Assembly (NCBI GenBank): GCA_000332255.1 | Contig: KB235926.1 | Coordinates: 4,609,161 to 4,673,160 of the forward strand | DNA from: a cyanobacterium PCC 7702 | Lineage (GTDB): Bacteria; Cyanobacteriota; Cyanobacteriia; Cyanobacteriales; Nostocaceae | Reading direction: 5' to 3' | DNA: 64,000 bases | Shown: one piece after another, positions 27,065 to 35,627 of the stretch | Position numbering within the stretch: the first letter of the stretch is position 1 | Layout: each line of letters starts with the position of its first letter | The notes under the pieces: model-generated | The model's database searches: none | What the model was told of the DNA's origin: nothing | What the model saw: only the letters and a program-made list of their open reading frames with translations | Position numbers and translations under genes: made by a program

Positions 27065-30000
27065 GTGAATCAAAAAAGTAATTATCCGATTTTTTACGAC
27101 CCGCATCACCGGAGATGGCGGTGGATTAAATCGACATTGAAAGTAGTAATAACTTTTCTAATAACTATATTTGCTTGTTTTATTGTCAGCATGGTCATTT
27201 CACCTGAATTACCAAATTTAAATTTAGTTAATGTCAATCATTTTTGGAAATTACACCACTTTCTCTCCGGACAAAATTCTTCCTTAAAGTCACGGGTGCA
27301 GAAACTACACTCCCAGTCAAATTTTAGTAAAAAAGCCAAAAGTAGTGTTCATACCTCTGCTGCCACTGACATTATAGGCTTTTATGTGAATTGGGATGAC
27401 AACAGTTTCACCTCTTTGAAACAGAATATTGAGTATTTAGATAAATTGATGCCAGAATGGCTGCACCTGCGCAGCGAAGATGGAGAGATCGCCGTTGATA
27501 ATGAAGTCAAGCAGCAAAAAGCATTGACCTACATCAAACAACATCGACCCAATTTACCTATCATTCCCCTCATCAATAACTACGATAACGACACCCAAAG
27601 CTGGAATACTAACAAATTAGTGACCGTGTTGCAAAACCCAACAGCACGTCAGCACTTAATTGAGAATTTGTTGAATTTTGTGCGCCAAAACAATTTTGCT
27701 GGAATTAACATTGACTTTGAAAATATTCCCGATTCCAGCCAGAAAAATTTAGTTACATTTATGCAGGAACTGTACACTCAGTTTCATCCTCTTCGTTTAG
27801 AAGTTTCCCAATCAGTTCCTTTGGATAATCCATCATTTAACTACAAGAAATTGGCACAATTTAACGATTACTTAATTTTGATGGCTTATGACGAACACGA
27901 AACAACAAGTCAAGCAGGAGCAGTTGCTTCTCAAAATTGGTATGTGGAACACCTGCAGCGTCGTTTGACAGAATTAGCAGGTAATAAATACGTCATTGCT
28001 ATTGGTAACTACGGCTATGACTGGCAAGAAAAAAGTAACTCAACCACAGAAGTTTCTTTTCAGGAAGCATTAAAAATAGCGCGAGAATCAGAAGGAAAAA
28101 TTGTCTTTGCTGCCGATACTCTCAATCCTACCTTTGATTATTACGACGACCAAGATCGATTGCATCATGTTTGGTTTTTGGATGCAATTACAGCTTTCAA
28201 CGAAGTTGTAGAAGGTGAAAGTTTTGGTGTTCGAGGTTTTGGGTTGTGGCGACTTGGTTCGGAAGATCCTTCTGTTTGGGAGGTCTTTAAACAGCGGATG
28301 CACCTTGGAAAAAAAGCTGCTCAATCCCTCAGTACTATTCACTATGGTTTCGACATTGATTATGAAGGAAAGGGTGAAGTTTTAAAAGTAACTGCAACAC
28401 CCAGGGATGGTCAGCGAGATATTACCTACGACTACAAATCTGGTTTAATTGTTGACGAACACCTGAGATCCTTTCCTTCCCCTTATGTAATCAACCGTTG
28501 GGGAGGAGATAATCACAAGAAAATTGCCCTTACTTTTGATGACGGTCCAGATCCTAGCTATACGCCTGCGATTTTGGATATTCTGCACCGCTACAACGTT
28601 CCTGCCACTTTTTTTATTATCGGCATGAATGCTAGCAGGAACCCGGATTTGCTACAACGCATGTTCCAAGAAGGTCATGAAATTGGCAGTCACACGTTCA
28701 CGCACCCAAATATTGCCGTTATTGCTCACAAGCAGTTGAAATTAGAGCTCAACGCTACCGAACGTTTACTAGAAGGGGAATTAGGCATTCGCACTCTTTT
28801 GTTTCGACCACCCTATGCAGAAGATGTGGAACCAGAAACGCCCGAACAGGTAACTCCCTTAAAGTATACAGGCAGTCTTGGTTATTATACCATTGGCATG
28901 CAGATCGATCCGGGTGATTGGCAACGGCCGGGTGTGGAAAAGATTGTTCAAGAGACGATCAACCAAGCGCTCAAAGGCGATGGAAATGTAGTTTTATTGC
29001 ATGATAGTGGCGGCGATCGCTCCCAAACGGTAGCTGCACTACCAGGAATTATTCAAGGATTGCGCGATCGCGGTTTTGAGTTGGTCGCGGTTTCCGAGTT
29101 GCTGGGATTGACGCGCGAGCAAGTAATGCCAAGGCTTGCTGCCAACGAAAAGTGGATGGCAAAATTCGATTGGGTGGCATTTTTCCTAGTGAACAAACTC
29201 AACCAATTGATTTACTATCTGTTTGTCATTGGCATTGCATTTTCGACAATGCGGTTGTTATTTATTGTCACCCTGGCTGTTTGGGAATGGAAATCTCGCC
29301 GTTTTTGCCGATATGCAGTTAATTATTCACCTTCTGTGAGCGTGGTAGTACCTGCTTTTAATGAAGAGAAGGTGATTTGCAAGACAATCAATTCTATACT
29401 GCGCAGTAACTACAAGCACTTTGACGTTATTGTCGTTGATGATGGTTCTCAAGACAATACCTATCAATGCCTGGTGGAAAATTTTGCCTGTAATTCTCGT
29501 GTCAGCATTTTTAGGAAAACTAATGCCGGTAAAGCACAAGCATTGAATTATGGTATCAAAAAAAGCGATGCAGAAATTATTGTCACTTTGGATGCCGATA
29601 CTCTTTTACATCCCAACGCGATCGCAAACCTTGTCCGTCACTTTGCCGATCCTACCATTGCCGCCGTTGCCGGAAATGCCAAGGTTGGTAACCGAATTAA
29701 TATCCTTACCCGTTGGCAAGCACTAGAATACATTACTAGCCAGAATCTCGAACGTCGAGCCTTTGGTTTGCTCAATTGTATCAGTGTGGTACCTGGGGCG
29801 ATTGGTGCTTGGCGGCGTGAATTAATCTTGCTAGCTGGAGGTTATGAAAGCGATACTCTAGCAGAAGATGCAGATCTGACGCTGAGGCTTTTGCGATTGG
29901 GTTATAAGATTACCTGCGAAGCTGAGGCGATCGCTTTGACAGAAGCACCTGATAATATACATGGCTTTCTCAAGCAGCGATTTCGCTGGATGTTTGGTAC

Positions 30001-30436
30001 CTTACAAGCTGCTTGGAAGCATCGCGATACTTTGTTTCGGTCTCGATACAAAGCTTTGGGAATGTTCGCTCTTCCCAATGTTTTTGTGTTCCAAATTCTG
30101 TTTCCTCTTGTCTCACCGTTAATGGATTTGGTGATGGTGTGGTCGATTGTGTGGACTGTTTGGCAAAAACATCAACAACCTGTTGAGTATAGCGATCGCG
30201 CTTTGACAGAGCTTGCTTTCTACTATCTAGTATTTTTAACTATTGATTTTCTGGCTGCTGTTGTTGCTTTTGCATTGGAAGGTAAGGAAGATTGGAAGTT
30301 GCTGGTGTGGTTGTTACCGCAACGCTTCTTTTATCGCCAATTGATGTATTGGGTAGCTATCAAATCTGCGATCGCTGCAAGCAAGGGTCAGCTAGTGAGT
30401 TGGGGTAAACTCGAGCGCAAAGCAACGGTCTGTTGA
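27065..30436 (+). CDS. Tri-domain GH18-like / polysaccharide deacetylase / GT2 glycosyltransferase
   Basis: This 1123-residue membrane protein has, in order: a membrane helix at about 26-48; an extracytoplasmic GH18-like barrel at about 100-415 (GFYVNWDDN, and NIDFENIP near 217, the DxxDxDxE region); a NodB deacetylase at about 485-690 (ALTFDDGPDPS, GSHTFTHPN); a membrane helix near 720; a cytosolic GT2 domain at about 755-985 (VVVPAFNEEKV, DADT, AEDADLTLR, QRFRW); and several C-terminal helices. It could synthesise, deacetylate and trim or bind one exported amino-sugar polymer. GTG 27065 is chosen because AAGGAG lies 5 bases before it. Substrate is inference. Confidence 0.88.
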   Translation: MNQKSNYPIFYDPHHRRWRWIKSTLKVVITFLITIFACFIVSMVISPELPNLNLVNVNHFWKLHHFLSGQNSSLKSRVQKLHSQSNFSKKAKSSVHTSAATDIIGFYVNWDDNSFTSLKQNIEYLDKLMPEWLHLRSEDGEIAVDNEVKQQKALTYIKQHRPNLPIIPLINNYDNDTQSWNTNKLVTVLQNPTARQHLIENLLNFVRQNNFAGINIDFENIPDSSQKNLVTFMQELYTQFHPLRLEVSQSVPLDNPSFNYKKLAQFNDYLILMAYDEHETTSQAGAVASQNWYVEHLQRRLTELAGNKYVIAIGNYGYDWQEKSNSTTEVSFQEALKIARESEGKIVFAADTLNPTFDYYDDQDRLHHVWFLDAITAFNEVVEGESFGVRGFGLWRLGSEDPSVWEVFKQRMHLGKKAAQSLSTIHYGFDIDYEGKGEVLKVTATPRDGQRDITYDYKSGLIVDEHLRSFPSPYVINRWGGDNHKKIALTFDDGPDPSYTPAILDILHRYNVPATFFIIGMNASRNPDLLQRMFQEGHEIGSHTFTHPNIAVIAHKQLKLELNATERLLEGELGIRTLLFRPPYAEDVEPETPEQVTPLKYTGSLGYYTIGMQIDPGDWQRPGVEKIVQETINQALKGDGNVVLLHDSGGDRSQTVAALPGIIQGLRDRGFELVAVSELLGLTREQVMPRLAANEKWMAKFDWVAFFLVNKLNQLIYYLFVIGIAFSTMRLLFIVTLAVWEWKSRRFCRYAVNYSPSVSVVVPAFNEEKVICKTINSILRSNYKHFDVIVVDDGSQDNTYQCLVENFACNSRVSIFRKTNAGKAQALNYGIKKSDAEIIVTLDADTLLHPNAIANLVRHFADPTIAAVAGNAKVGNRINILTRWQALEYITSQNLERRAFGLLNCISVVPGAIGAWRRELILLAGGYESDTLAEDADLTLRLLRLGYKITCEAEAIALTEAPDNIHGFLKQRFRWMFGTLQAAWKHRDTLFRSRYKALGMFALPNVFVFQILFPLVSPLMDLVMVWSIVWTVWQKHQQPVEYSDRALTELAFYYLVFLTIDFLAAVVAFALEGKEDWKLLVWLLPQRFFYRQLMYWVAIKSAIAASKGQLVSWGKLERKATVC

Positions 30437-30446
30437 GGTAGTCATA

Positions 30447-30483
30447 ATAGGTGGTAGGCTGTGGTTGGCTCACTACCACCTAT
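30447..30483. terminator. Stem-loop between convergent genes
   Basis: ATAGGTGGTAG (30447-30457) pairs perfectly with CTACCACCTAT (30473-30483), an 11-bp stem with a 15-base loop. It lies between the glycan-fusion gene and a leftward small gene and probably ends both transcripts, though the T runs are weak. Confidence 0.7.
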
Positions 30484-30505
30484 ATTGTATTTGCAACCAA
30501 GCTAC

Positions 30506-30721
30506 CTAAAATCTCGGCTGGGGTGTATATAGTTTGTGCAGTCCTAATAAAGTTAGCACAACTCCCACTTGCACAATTGACGGAGATAACACAAACCCCA
30601 CGATCAGCAACATCACCCCGCTCAAGACAACTGCGATGCGATATACTTCCTCCCGGATTTTCAGTCCCAACCAAATGGCACCCAAACCGATAATTAATAA
30701 AACTAAATAAGCTTCTAGCAT
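30506..30721 (-). CDS. Small membrane protein, two hydrophobic helices
   Basis: This 71-residue protein (MLEAYLVLLIIGLGAIWLGL) consists of two or three hydrophobic stretches with a short basic loop (KIREEVYRIA) and a tail LHKLYTPQPRF. ATG 30721 is preceded by GGAG at 7 bases; an earlier in-frame start at 30760 lacks this. A palindrome matching the one before the adjacent arsR gene lies at 30792-30811, about 70 bases upstream, so it may be ArsR-controlled. I do not recognise the family. Confidence 0.7.
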   Translation of the reverse strand: MLEAYLVLLIIGLGAIWLGLKIREEVYRIAVVLSGVMLLIVGFVLSPSIVQVGVVLTLLGLHKLYTPQPRF

Positions 30722-30791
30722 CCTGCTCTCCTTCAATGCACCGTTGGTTGTCCGTCGCACTTACACCATAACAGTCTTTTTAAGATTAGAG

Positions 30792-30811
30792 ATATCGAAC
30801 TTAATCGATAT
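30792..30811. promoter_or_regulatory. Palindrome, possible ArsR-family operator (site 2)
   Basis: ATATCGA (30792-30798) and TCGATAT (30805-30811) form a perfect 7-bp inverted repeat around ACTTAA. It shares the ATATCGAA half-site with the palindrome before arsR and lies before the small membrane-protein gene. The function is inferred from this pairing. Confidence 0.6.
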
Positions 30812-30866
30812 AAATAATTCAAAACATACAGCCACAAATGTTATTATTTATTTATATTTTTTTTAA

Positions 30867-31172
30867 TTATAAATCTGTGGCAACGTGGGTAACAAACTGA
30901 GAAAAAGCTTCTTCGTTACGACGGTAGTAAGTACATTGTCCTTGACGGGTCGCCACGACCAATCCTGTTGCTTCTAACATGGACAAATAGTGAGACACGG
31001 TAGACTGGGCTAAGCCAGTTTTCTTTTGTATGCTACTGACGCACACTCCCACAGTGTGGGGGTCTACATCTTGCGGAGGAAAGTTAGCTTCTGGTTCCTT
31101 TAACCAATGCAAGATTTGTAGCCTTGTTTCATTAGCGAGAACTTTAAATATATCAGTGTCTTTCGTATCCAT
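30867..31172 (-). CDS. ArsR-family winged-helix regulator
   Basis: This 101-residue DNA-binding protein has the ArsR layout: FKVLANETRLQILHWLKEPE at the N-terminus, then a helix-turn-helix recognition region (CVSSIQKKTGLAQSTVSHYLSMLEATGLV) and a wing (ATRQGQCTYYRRN). Cysteines at VGVCVSS and GQCTYY are present but do not form the classic CVC metal site, so the inducer is unclear. It is preceded by a 16-base perfect palindrome, suggesting autoregulation, and followed by a second related palindrome. Confidence 0.9.
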   Translation of the reverse strand: MDTKDTDIFKVLANETRLQILHWLKEPEANFPPQDVDPHTVGVCVSSIQKKTGLAQSTVSHYLSMLEATGLVVATRQGQCTYYRRNEEAFSQFVTHVATDL

Positions 31173-31184
31173 ACGGGTAATTAT

Positions 31185-31200
31185 ATCGAATAAATTCGAT
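31185..31200. promoter_or_regulatory. Palindrome, possible ArsR-family operator (site 1)
   Basis: ATCGAATAAATTCGAT is a perfect 16-base palindrome, 13 bases upstream of the arsR start codon, where autoregulatory operators of this family usually lie. Confidence 0.7.
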
Positions 31201-31345
31201 GTTTCAAGAGCTTTTTTGCCGCTCTTGTCCGCTTCCAGGAAGAAAATTTGAATATGATGTAAATATTAAGTATATTTACTGAAAATGGGCGGCGAGGGGA
31301 TAGTAGTAGCTGCAGACAATACTACTACTAACCTTTAATTAAAAT

Positions 31346-31924
31346 CTAATTTACAACTTGAGTGCCGTGACTGCGGGGATCGTCGCTATTATTTTCTGAT
31401 TCTAGGGATGTTGAAACCTTGGAAACTTTGCCGGTAGCTTGAGCGTAAGGTAAAGGCGAATTTGTAACTAGAGCTTCCAAATTAGAAGCCATAATTGTGC
31501 GAGGTTGGTCGCCGATCGCCTGCGCCAGAGGTTCTCCCTTATCGTTGAGAAAGACAAAATGGGGGATACCGTCGACTCGATATTTCAGCATTTCTGGCAA
31601 CCATTTGGTATTATCCACATTCAGCATGACAAAATTAACTTTGTCACCGTAGTACTGTTTTAAGTAGGCTATATCTGGTGCCATTTTTTGGCAAACACTG
31701 CACCAGTAGGCATAAAATTCTACTAGGGATGGTTTGCCGTTAGTTACAGCCACTTCCAAAGGTGTAGATTGTTCATCCAGGCTAGCAAGGGAGACGGAGT
31801 TAGTCTTGCTTTTTAATCCCAAGACAAGGGCGACGCTGAGGACAATAGCGACAATTACGATCAAAAAATTTCTCAGGCGCGTCCCTACAGGAGATGGGGG
31901 TTGGATGGGCGAATCCGTACTCAT
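31346..31924 (-). CDS. txlA: Membrane-anchored thioredoxin-like protein (TxlA/HCF164 type)
   Basis: This 192-residue protein has an N-terminal membrane anchor (residues about 18-37) and a thioredoxin fold with active site WCSVC in VEFYAYWCSVCQKMAPD near residue 75, followed by GIPHFVFLNDKGE with the cis-Pro. HCF164/TxlA proteins sit at the thylakoid membrane and pass reducing power to lumenal targets such as cytochrome b6f assembly. The Ser/Asn-rich tail of about 30 residues is poorly conserved. Confidence 0.88.
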   Translation of the reverse strand: MSTDSPIQPPSPVGTRLRNFLIVIVAIVLSVALVLGLKSKTNSVSLASLDEQSTPLEVAVTNGKPSLVEFYAYWCSVCQKMAPDIAYLKQYYGDKVNFVMLNVDNTKWLPEMLKYRVDGIPHFVFLNDKGEPLAQAIGDQPRTIMASNLEALVTNSPLPYAQATGKVSKVSTSLESENNSDDPRSHGTQVVN

Positions 31925-32076
31925 AGCAGATTTGTTAAAACTTATTAAATAGCGATATCTTTCACTTTAGTACTTTTGTCGGGTTAGGGATAGCTCTTGG
32001 GTACCCCCTTGCTAGCTTTGAGTAAGCTAAAACTATAGCTTGCCTGCACAACTAACTAACCGATCTGACAACAATC

Positions 32077-32481
32077 GTGAAAAAACGAGTTACCCTCACT
32101 TTTCCCAAACGTGCAATTCAAATGCCAGTTACCTACCGACTGGCAAAAGATTTTAACGTAGCAGCGAATATCATCCGCGCTCAAGTAGCACCAAACCAAA
32201 TCGGTAAGCTGGTGGTGGAACTTTCTGGAGACATAGACCAGCTCGATGCTGCTATTGAGTGGATGCGATCGCAGAATATAGGTGTTTCCCATACTTTGGG
32301 GGAAATTGCTATCGATGAAAATTTGTGCGTGCACTGCGGACTGTGTACTGGAGTTTGTCCCACGGAAGCTTTAACTTTAAATCCGCCGAGCTATAAATTG
32401 ACATTTACCCGCTCCCGCTGTATCGTTTGCGAACAATGTATTCCCACTTGTCCGGTCCAAGCAATCTCTACTAACATCTGA
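32077..32481 (+). CDS. NIL-domain and 4Fe-4S dicluster ferredoxin
   Basis: This 134-residue protein starts at GTG 32077. Residues 1-75 form a NIL-type ligand-binding domain (KRVTLTFPKRAIQMPVTYRL, VVELSGDIDQLDAAIEWM). Residues about 80-130 hold two 4Fe-4S motifs, CVHCGLCTGVCP and CIVCEQCIPTCP. NIL domains occur with methionine-uptake ATPases and in such ferredoxins, where they may sense sulfur compounds or act in homocysteine formation. The role here is inference; no pathway neighbour is adjacent. Confidence 0.88.
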   Translation: MKKRVTLTFPKRAIQMPVTYRLAKDFNVAANIIRAQVAPNQIGKLVVELSGDIDQLDAAIEWMRSQNIGVSHTLGEIAIDENLCVHCGLCTGVCPTEALTLNPPSYKLTFTRSRCIVCEQCIPTCPVQAISTNI

Positions 32482-32485
32482 AAAA

Positions 32486-32510
32486 AAGCTGGAGTTTCTT
32501 ACCCCAGCTT
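32486..32510. terminator. Stem-loop with T run on the minus strand
   Basis: AAGCTGG (32486-32492) pairs with CCAGCTT (32504-32510). The A run precedes the stem, so the matching T run lies on the minus strand. It may still end the ferredoxin transcript, but as an intrinsic terminator it points leftwards, where no gene is annotated upstream. Confidence 0.5.
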
Positions 32511-32725
32511 GGCAATCACCCCGTAGTTACATGGATAAATTTTTACAAAAAAATTAATTAATTATTTCGAATTACCTTGAAGTCGATCTAATTAGTACAT
32601 TTGTACGAAGAAGAAGGGAAAATAGTAAAATGAAGATGTTTGGAAAGCAAAAAGTTTCGCTTCCACTTTCCCTCAGATACAACCTAGAACTTTAATAGAA
32701 TTAGGTCCCAAATCAAACCGGAAAG

Positions 32726-33133
32726 ATGATTACACCCATGCGTGTTTTTGTATTAATTTTCAATGCTGGTACGGATAATGAGGGAATTCACACCATTCGG
32801 ATAGGCGATCGCAATAAAATTCTCATGTTTGAATCAGAGGACGACGCCTTGCGTTTTGCACTCATGCTAGAAGCTCAGGATTTCCCCACACCAACAGTAG
32901 AAGCCATTGATGCAGAGGAAATTAAGGAATTTTGTCAAGCTGCAGGCTACGATTGGGAAATCGTCGCCCAAAACGGCGATCTAGTAATTCCCCCAGAACT
33001 GAACGTCGAGCAAACCGATTGGCAACCACAGTCTCAGGATTCTGAGTTCGACAATCAAAAATCACAACCACAAAGGGAATTTTCTGATTCCGAGCTGGAG
33101 AGCATGCGTCGCAGATTAGAAGGATTGTTGTAG
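32726..33133 (+). CDS. DUF3110 domain-containing protein
   Basis: This 135-residue soluble protein has an N-terminal DUF3110 domain (RVFVLIFNAGTDNEGIHTIRI, then VLMFESEDDALRFALMLEAQDFPTP) and an acidic, Gln/Ser-rich C-terminal region ending in SDSELESMRRRLEGLL. DUF3110 is found mainly in cyanobacteria and plastids; function unknown. ATG 32726 or ATG 32738 could be the start. Confidence 0.82.
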   Translation: MITPMRVFVLIFNAGTDNEGIHTIRIGDRNKILMFESEDDALRFALMLEAQDFPTPTVEAIDAEEIKEFCQAAGYDWEIVAQNGDLVIPPELNVEQTDWQPQSQDSEFDNQKSQPQREFSDSELESMRRRLEGLL

Positions 33134-33239
33134 TCAGTCCTTTCGTCTTCTGTCAAAGGTCAAAGTCAAAATTAATACTCTTGACTTTGAGCCGCAGGTC
33201 CTCGTGAATAGAAGAAAAACGGCCAAGGACAAAGGACAA

Positions 33240-34160
33240 ATGACGAATTTGCAGGAGCGCGGACATCTTTTAACAGAGCAAGTTAATCCTAACAGCTTGA
33301 ACTTAGACCAGCTCGATACTCTAGAATTAGTGGAATTATTTAATAGGGAAGATCAAAAAGCAGTGGCTGCAGTTGCTGCTGCTAAGGTGTGTTTAGCACA
33401 GGCTATTGAACGTACGGCCGAGTGTCTGCGCCGAGGAGGACGACTGTTTTACGTTGGTGCTGGCACAAGTGGTAGGCTGGGAGTGTTAGATGCTGCTGAG
33501 TGTCCGCCAACTTTTTGTACGCCTCCAGAACTGGTACAAGGGATAATTGCTGGCGGCCCTGACGCCTTGGTACGCAGTTCTGAAGATTTAGAAGACCGCG
33601 TCCAAGATGGAGAAGCTGCGATCGCCCAAAAACAGGTAACGTCATTAGATGTTGTAGTTGGGATCACTGCTGGGGGAACAACACCATTTGTCCACGGTGC
33701 AATCAACGCTGCGCGTCAAAGGGGAGCTACAACCATATTTATAGCCTGCGTGCCTGCAGAACAAGTGAGTGTAGAAGTAGATATTGATATTCGCCTGTTA
33801 ACCGGACCAGAGATACTAGCTGGTTCTACTCGCCTCAAAGCTGGTACTGCCACGAAGCTAGCTTTAAATATCCTTTCTACAGGTGTAATGGTACGCCTGG
33901 GCAAAGTTTATGGCAACCGCATGGTTGATGTCGCAGTTACTAATCAAAAGTTACGCGATCGGGCTTTGCGAATTTTGCAAGATTTAACAGGTTTGAGTCG
34001 TGAAGCCTCCGGGTATTTACTAGAACTTAGCGGTAAATGGGTAAAATTAGCACTGTTAATGCATTGGACTGGCTTGGACAAAGAGGAGGGCTTAAAATTG
34101 CTGTCTAAATACCAAGGTAATCTCAGAGCAGCAATTGCCAGTCAAAAAACTCGTAATTAG
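33240..34160 (+). CDS. murQ: N-acetylmuramic acid 6-phosphate etherase
   Basis: This 306-residue SIS-domain enzyme cleaves the lactyl ether of MurNAc-6-phosphate to give GlcNAc-6-phosphate in cell-wall recycling. Signatures include GGRLFYVGAGTSGRLGVLDAAECPPTF, DGEAAI..KQVTSLDVVVGITAGGTTPFV, and TRLKAGTATKLALNILSTG. ATG 33240 is preceded by AAAGGAC at 6 bases and is preferred over a GTG 36 bases upstream. The C-terminal helical domain is complete. No MurNAc kinase is seen nearby. Confidence 0.94.
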   Translation: MTNLQERGHLLTEQVNPNSLNLDQLDTLELVELFNREDQKAVAAVAAAKVCLAQAIERTAECLRRGGRLFYVGAGTSGRLGVLDAAECPPTFCTPPELVQGIIAGGPDALVRSSEDLEDRVQDGEAAIAQKQVTSLDVVVGITAGGTTPFVHGAINAARQRGATTIFIACVPAEQVSVEVDIDIRLLTGPEILAGSTRLKAGTATKLALNILSTGVMVRLGKVYGNRMVDVAVTNQKLRDRALRILQDLTGLSREASGYLLELSGKWVKLALLMHWTGLDKEEGLKLLSKYQGNLRAAIASQKTRN

Positions 34161-34284
34161 CTTGCTTGCTGGCGTTGATTTTTGGCGCCACAACTGGTGG
34201 TAGCTCGTTATTGGTAAGCACAAAGCGTGCTTACTACAATTTTTTTGTCAAAACAATTACGATCAAAATTTTTGAGTTTTCAGC

Positions 34285-34608
34285 TTAGCGATGGTAAGCA
34301 AATAAAATTATGGATGTTCCTAATAGGGACACTGCGACGCCTAGTAAATCCCATCTATCTGGTTTGACTCCCTCGGCAATCCACAACCAAATCAAAGAGG
34401 AGAAAATGTAGATACCACCGTAAGCAGCGTATGCTCTACCAGCATAGGAAACATTAATTTGGGTAAGAGCAACAGCAAAGACAAGCAAAGCCAAGACTCC
34501 TGGAATGATATACAAGATGCTTTTTCCTAGTCTTAACCATGCCCAAAAACTGTAGCAACCAGAAATCTCTCCGCAAGCAGCAATTAAGAAGTAAACAAGG
34601 GTTTGCAT
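34285..34608 (-). CDS. YnfA-family small membrane protein
   Basis: This 107-residue protein has four hydrophobic segments and the YnfA (UPF0060) pattern: [23 protein letters not shown] near the N-terminus and [33 protein letters not shown] in the middle. Members resemble small multidrug-resistance transporters and may efflux cationic compounds. It starts 4 bases after the stop codon of the CblD-like gene upstream, so the two are likely co-transcribed. Confidence 0.92.
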   Translation of the reverse strand: MQTLVYFLIAACGEISGCYSFWAWLRLGKSILYIIPGVLALLVFAVALTQINVSYAGRAYAAYGGIYIFSSLIWLWIAEGVKPDRWDLLGVAVSLLGTSIILFAYHR

Positions 34609-34612
34609 GGTA

Positions 34613-35197
34613 CTAAATTTTCTCTTTCCAGCCGTGCAATAAAGCTATACTTTTAATAATTTTTTTCAGGAGGAAGGGTGGTGCTGTTGATATTAAAGTA
34701 CTGGGGTAAACAGCCGTTCCCCACTTCGGGTGTACTAGTACGTGACATTTATTTTTGATCGCAGGATAGCCAAGCAGAGCTTTGACAACTGCTGTGTCAT
34801 CGTGGGGATATTTTCCCGGACGAGAAAGTAAGGGATACCCAGTCCGGGGATCGATAAGGTCTGTGAGATAACCGCGATCGCGTAAAACAAAGGCGACATC
34901 AAACCCAAATCTCATAAACTTTTCTCGCAATCTTTGTTTTTCTACTTCAATTTCCGGGGTAATTTTGTCTATTTCATATTGAGATTGCTGTAAAACAATT
35001 ACGACCCAAAAAGAAAGTTCGTTTTTCCAATCTGGTAATATTTTCTCGCAATTAGCACAAATGTACTGGCTGGGGGAATGAATGGAAATTTCCACCGCTC
35101 GTTCGCTTGTGTCAACTAAAGAGGTGGGATTACCTGCAACAGAAGTATAAACCACCGACTTGTTCCTTAATCTTATTTGTTTTTGGCAAAATTTCAA
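34613..35197 (-). CDS. CblD/MMADHC-like protein
   Basis: This 194-residue protein resembles human MMADHC (cobalamin trafficking protein CblD) across its C-terminal domain: [20 protein letters not shown], then [11 protein letters not shown] (human has a DFIDPSSG segment), then [16 protein letters not shown] (human WGTHVV). MMADHC has a nitroreductase-like fold without flavin and hands cobalamin to methyltransferases or mutase. A cobalamin role here is inference; no B12 genes are nearby. An N-terminal Cys pair (CANCEKI) is present. The first gene of a pair with the YnfA-like gene. Confidence 0.78.
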   Translation of the reverse strand: MKFCQKQIRLRNKSVVYTSVAGNPTSLVDTSERAVEISIHSPSQYICANCEKILPDWKNELSFWVVIVLQQSQYEIDKITPEIEVEKQRLREKFMRFGFDVAFVLRDRGYLTDLIDPRTGYPLLSRPGKYPHDDTAVVKALLGYPAIKNKCHVLVHPKWGTAVYPSTLISTAPPFLLKKIIKSIALLHGWKEKI

Positions 35198-35627
35198 TCT
35201 TTTACTATGTTTAGATAATAACTTCTTTATTTCCAGAAAAATTATGATTCTCCACTTTTGGAGCTAGTTAATTTTTAGTTTTTAGTAATTGTTTATTATT
35301 TTTTAATTTCTGGAGTGTGTTTGAGAAAATCAGTTTCAATACAATTGCAAAAGCTTTTTCTTCTCAAGGCAGAAAACAGGGCGATCGCAAACTAGGTTCC
35401 CAAACAGCACCATAGGTCTGTTGTTGAGTGCCAAAAAGATAGATGATAAGAATAATTTTATACAGACTTTTTTCTAGTTTTTCCGAAAAAGGAAATCGCA
35501 GCTTCTTAGTCTTGTAATTAAAAATACTTAAAACTGAAGTACGTGTATTTATGTAGAAATTTATAATTTCAAACAGCAACCCACTCTCAAATATACTGGG
35601 TTGGTCTGATATTGGAACGGTTATGTT
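35198..35627. other. Divergent region upstream of the graspetide precursor gene
   Basis: This 430-base AT-rich gap should hold the promoter of the peptide precursor and that of the leftward CblD-like gene. A leftward open frame of about 90 codons overlaps it, but its composition and the lack of a ribosome site argue against a gene. I see no clear operator. Confidence 0.4.
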
